The notes beneath the pieces are model-generated. The model worked only from the letters and a program-made list of their open reading frames with translations. It searched no databases and was not told the origin of the DNA. Below, piece by piece: positions 63,907 to 64,000 of a DNA stretch of 64,000 bases (its first letter is position 1; the number at the start of each line of letters is the position of its first letter). The position numbers were made by a program, and so were the translations under genes. Source of the stretch: Bog-756 sp963704615 (GTDB taxonomy: Bacteria; Actinomycetota; Acidimicrobiia; Acidimicrobiales; RAAP-2); the NCBI GenBank assembly GCA_963704615.1, contig OY969923.1:2046001-2110000 (forward strand), written 5' to 3'.

Positions 63907-64000
63907 GGCGGACGGCTGTCGCTCGGGCTCGGGGCCGCCTCCCGGACGAACGGAGTCAGGGTGACTCCTTGGTCCTCCAGGACCGACCGCACCGCACGGG
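63903..64000 (-). CDS. pxpA: 5-Oxoprolinase subunit PxpA, C-terminal end (partial)
   Basis: The right edge of the minus strand reads an open frame ending RAVRSVLEDQGVTLTPF plus a short tail. It fits the last helix of PxpA (LamB/YcsF family). The call depends on this short tail and on the overlap with the PxpB-PxpC fusion. The rest of the gene is outside the window. Confidence 0.6.
   Translation of the reverse strand, partial: RAVRSVLEDQGVTLTPFVREAAPSPSDSRPP

Overview
The window is a gene-dense, very GC-rich stretch of chromosome. It has several actinobacterial signatures: a DUF3151 protein, a bacterial proteasome activator (Bpa), SepF and DivIVA beside the dcw cluster, a short actinobacterial-type MenE, and a DksA-like protein with a histone-H1-like tail in front of lspA-rluD. 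MurE carries the DNPR motif of meso-diaminopimelate enzymes. I infer a member of the Actinomycetota, plausibly the class Acidimicrobiia; that placement is inference and not a database result. I saw no rRNA, tRNA, insertion sequence, prophage or CRISPR array.

Layout, left to right. Positions 1-17768 (+) hold the division and cell-wall (dcw) cluster: rsmH (3' end), ftsL-like, ftsI, murE, mraY, ftsW, murG, murC, murB, ftsQ, ftsZ, pgeF, yggS, sepF, yggT and divIVA, then a dksA-like gene, lspA and an rluD-type gene. Most neighbours overlap by 4 bases (GTGA or ATGA), which points to translational coupling. murF, murD and ftsA are absent from their usual places. Positions 17819-30014 are mostly on the minus strand: a SigB/HrdB-like sigma factor, a phosphoglycerate-mutase-like gene (+), an Rrf2 regulator, an uncharacterised gene, dnaE, bpa, a phosphodiesterase, an uncharacterised gene, a YyaL-type thioredoxin-domain protein and a methyltransferase. 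Positions 30232-36882 hold an SDR gene and menaquinone genes (menE, menB, menA, a menH-like gene, menD) on alternating strands. Positions 36861-46611 hold an LCP cell-wall ligase, a carotenoid oxygenase, tyrS, DUF3151, a lipoprotein, a flavin reductase, small proteins, a Cys-rich protein divergent from nfuA, a dienelactone hydrolase and an A24 prepilin peptidase. Positions 46720-61458 (+) are one long aromatic and pyrimidine run: aroC, aroK, aroB, aroQ, an M24 peptidase, efp, nusB, then pyrR, pyrB, pyrC, carA, carB, pyrD and pyrF. The right edge (-) holds an uncharacterised gene and a 5-oxoprolinase locus with pxpB and pxpC fused.

How the genes work together. The first third makes and polymerises peptidoglycan precursor and builds the divisome. 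The aro-pyr run supplies chorismate and UMP. A PyrR-binding stem-loop just before the pyrR Shine-Dalgarno indicates uridine-nucleotide control of the pyr genes. The men genes make the respiratory quinone and draw on chorismate from the same shikimate route.

The least ordinary signals are regulatory: the PyrR loop; a GGAAT-N18-GTT (SigR/SigH-like) promoter in front of the sigma gene; a recurring TANNNT-N6/7-ATG arrangement that predicts leaderless mRNAs; a leader with mutually exclusive hairpins before a tiny zinc-ribbon gene; and an inverted pair of DnaA-box-like 9-mers upstream of dnaE. I did not find a clearly new multi-gene system. The best uncharacterised candidates are the DUF/phosphodiesterase pair at 25309-27226 and the Cys-rich protein divergent from nfuA.
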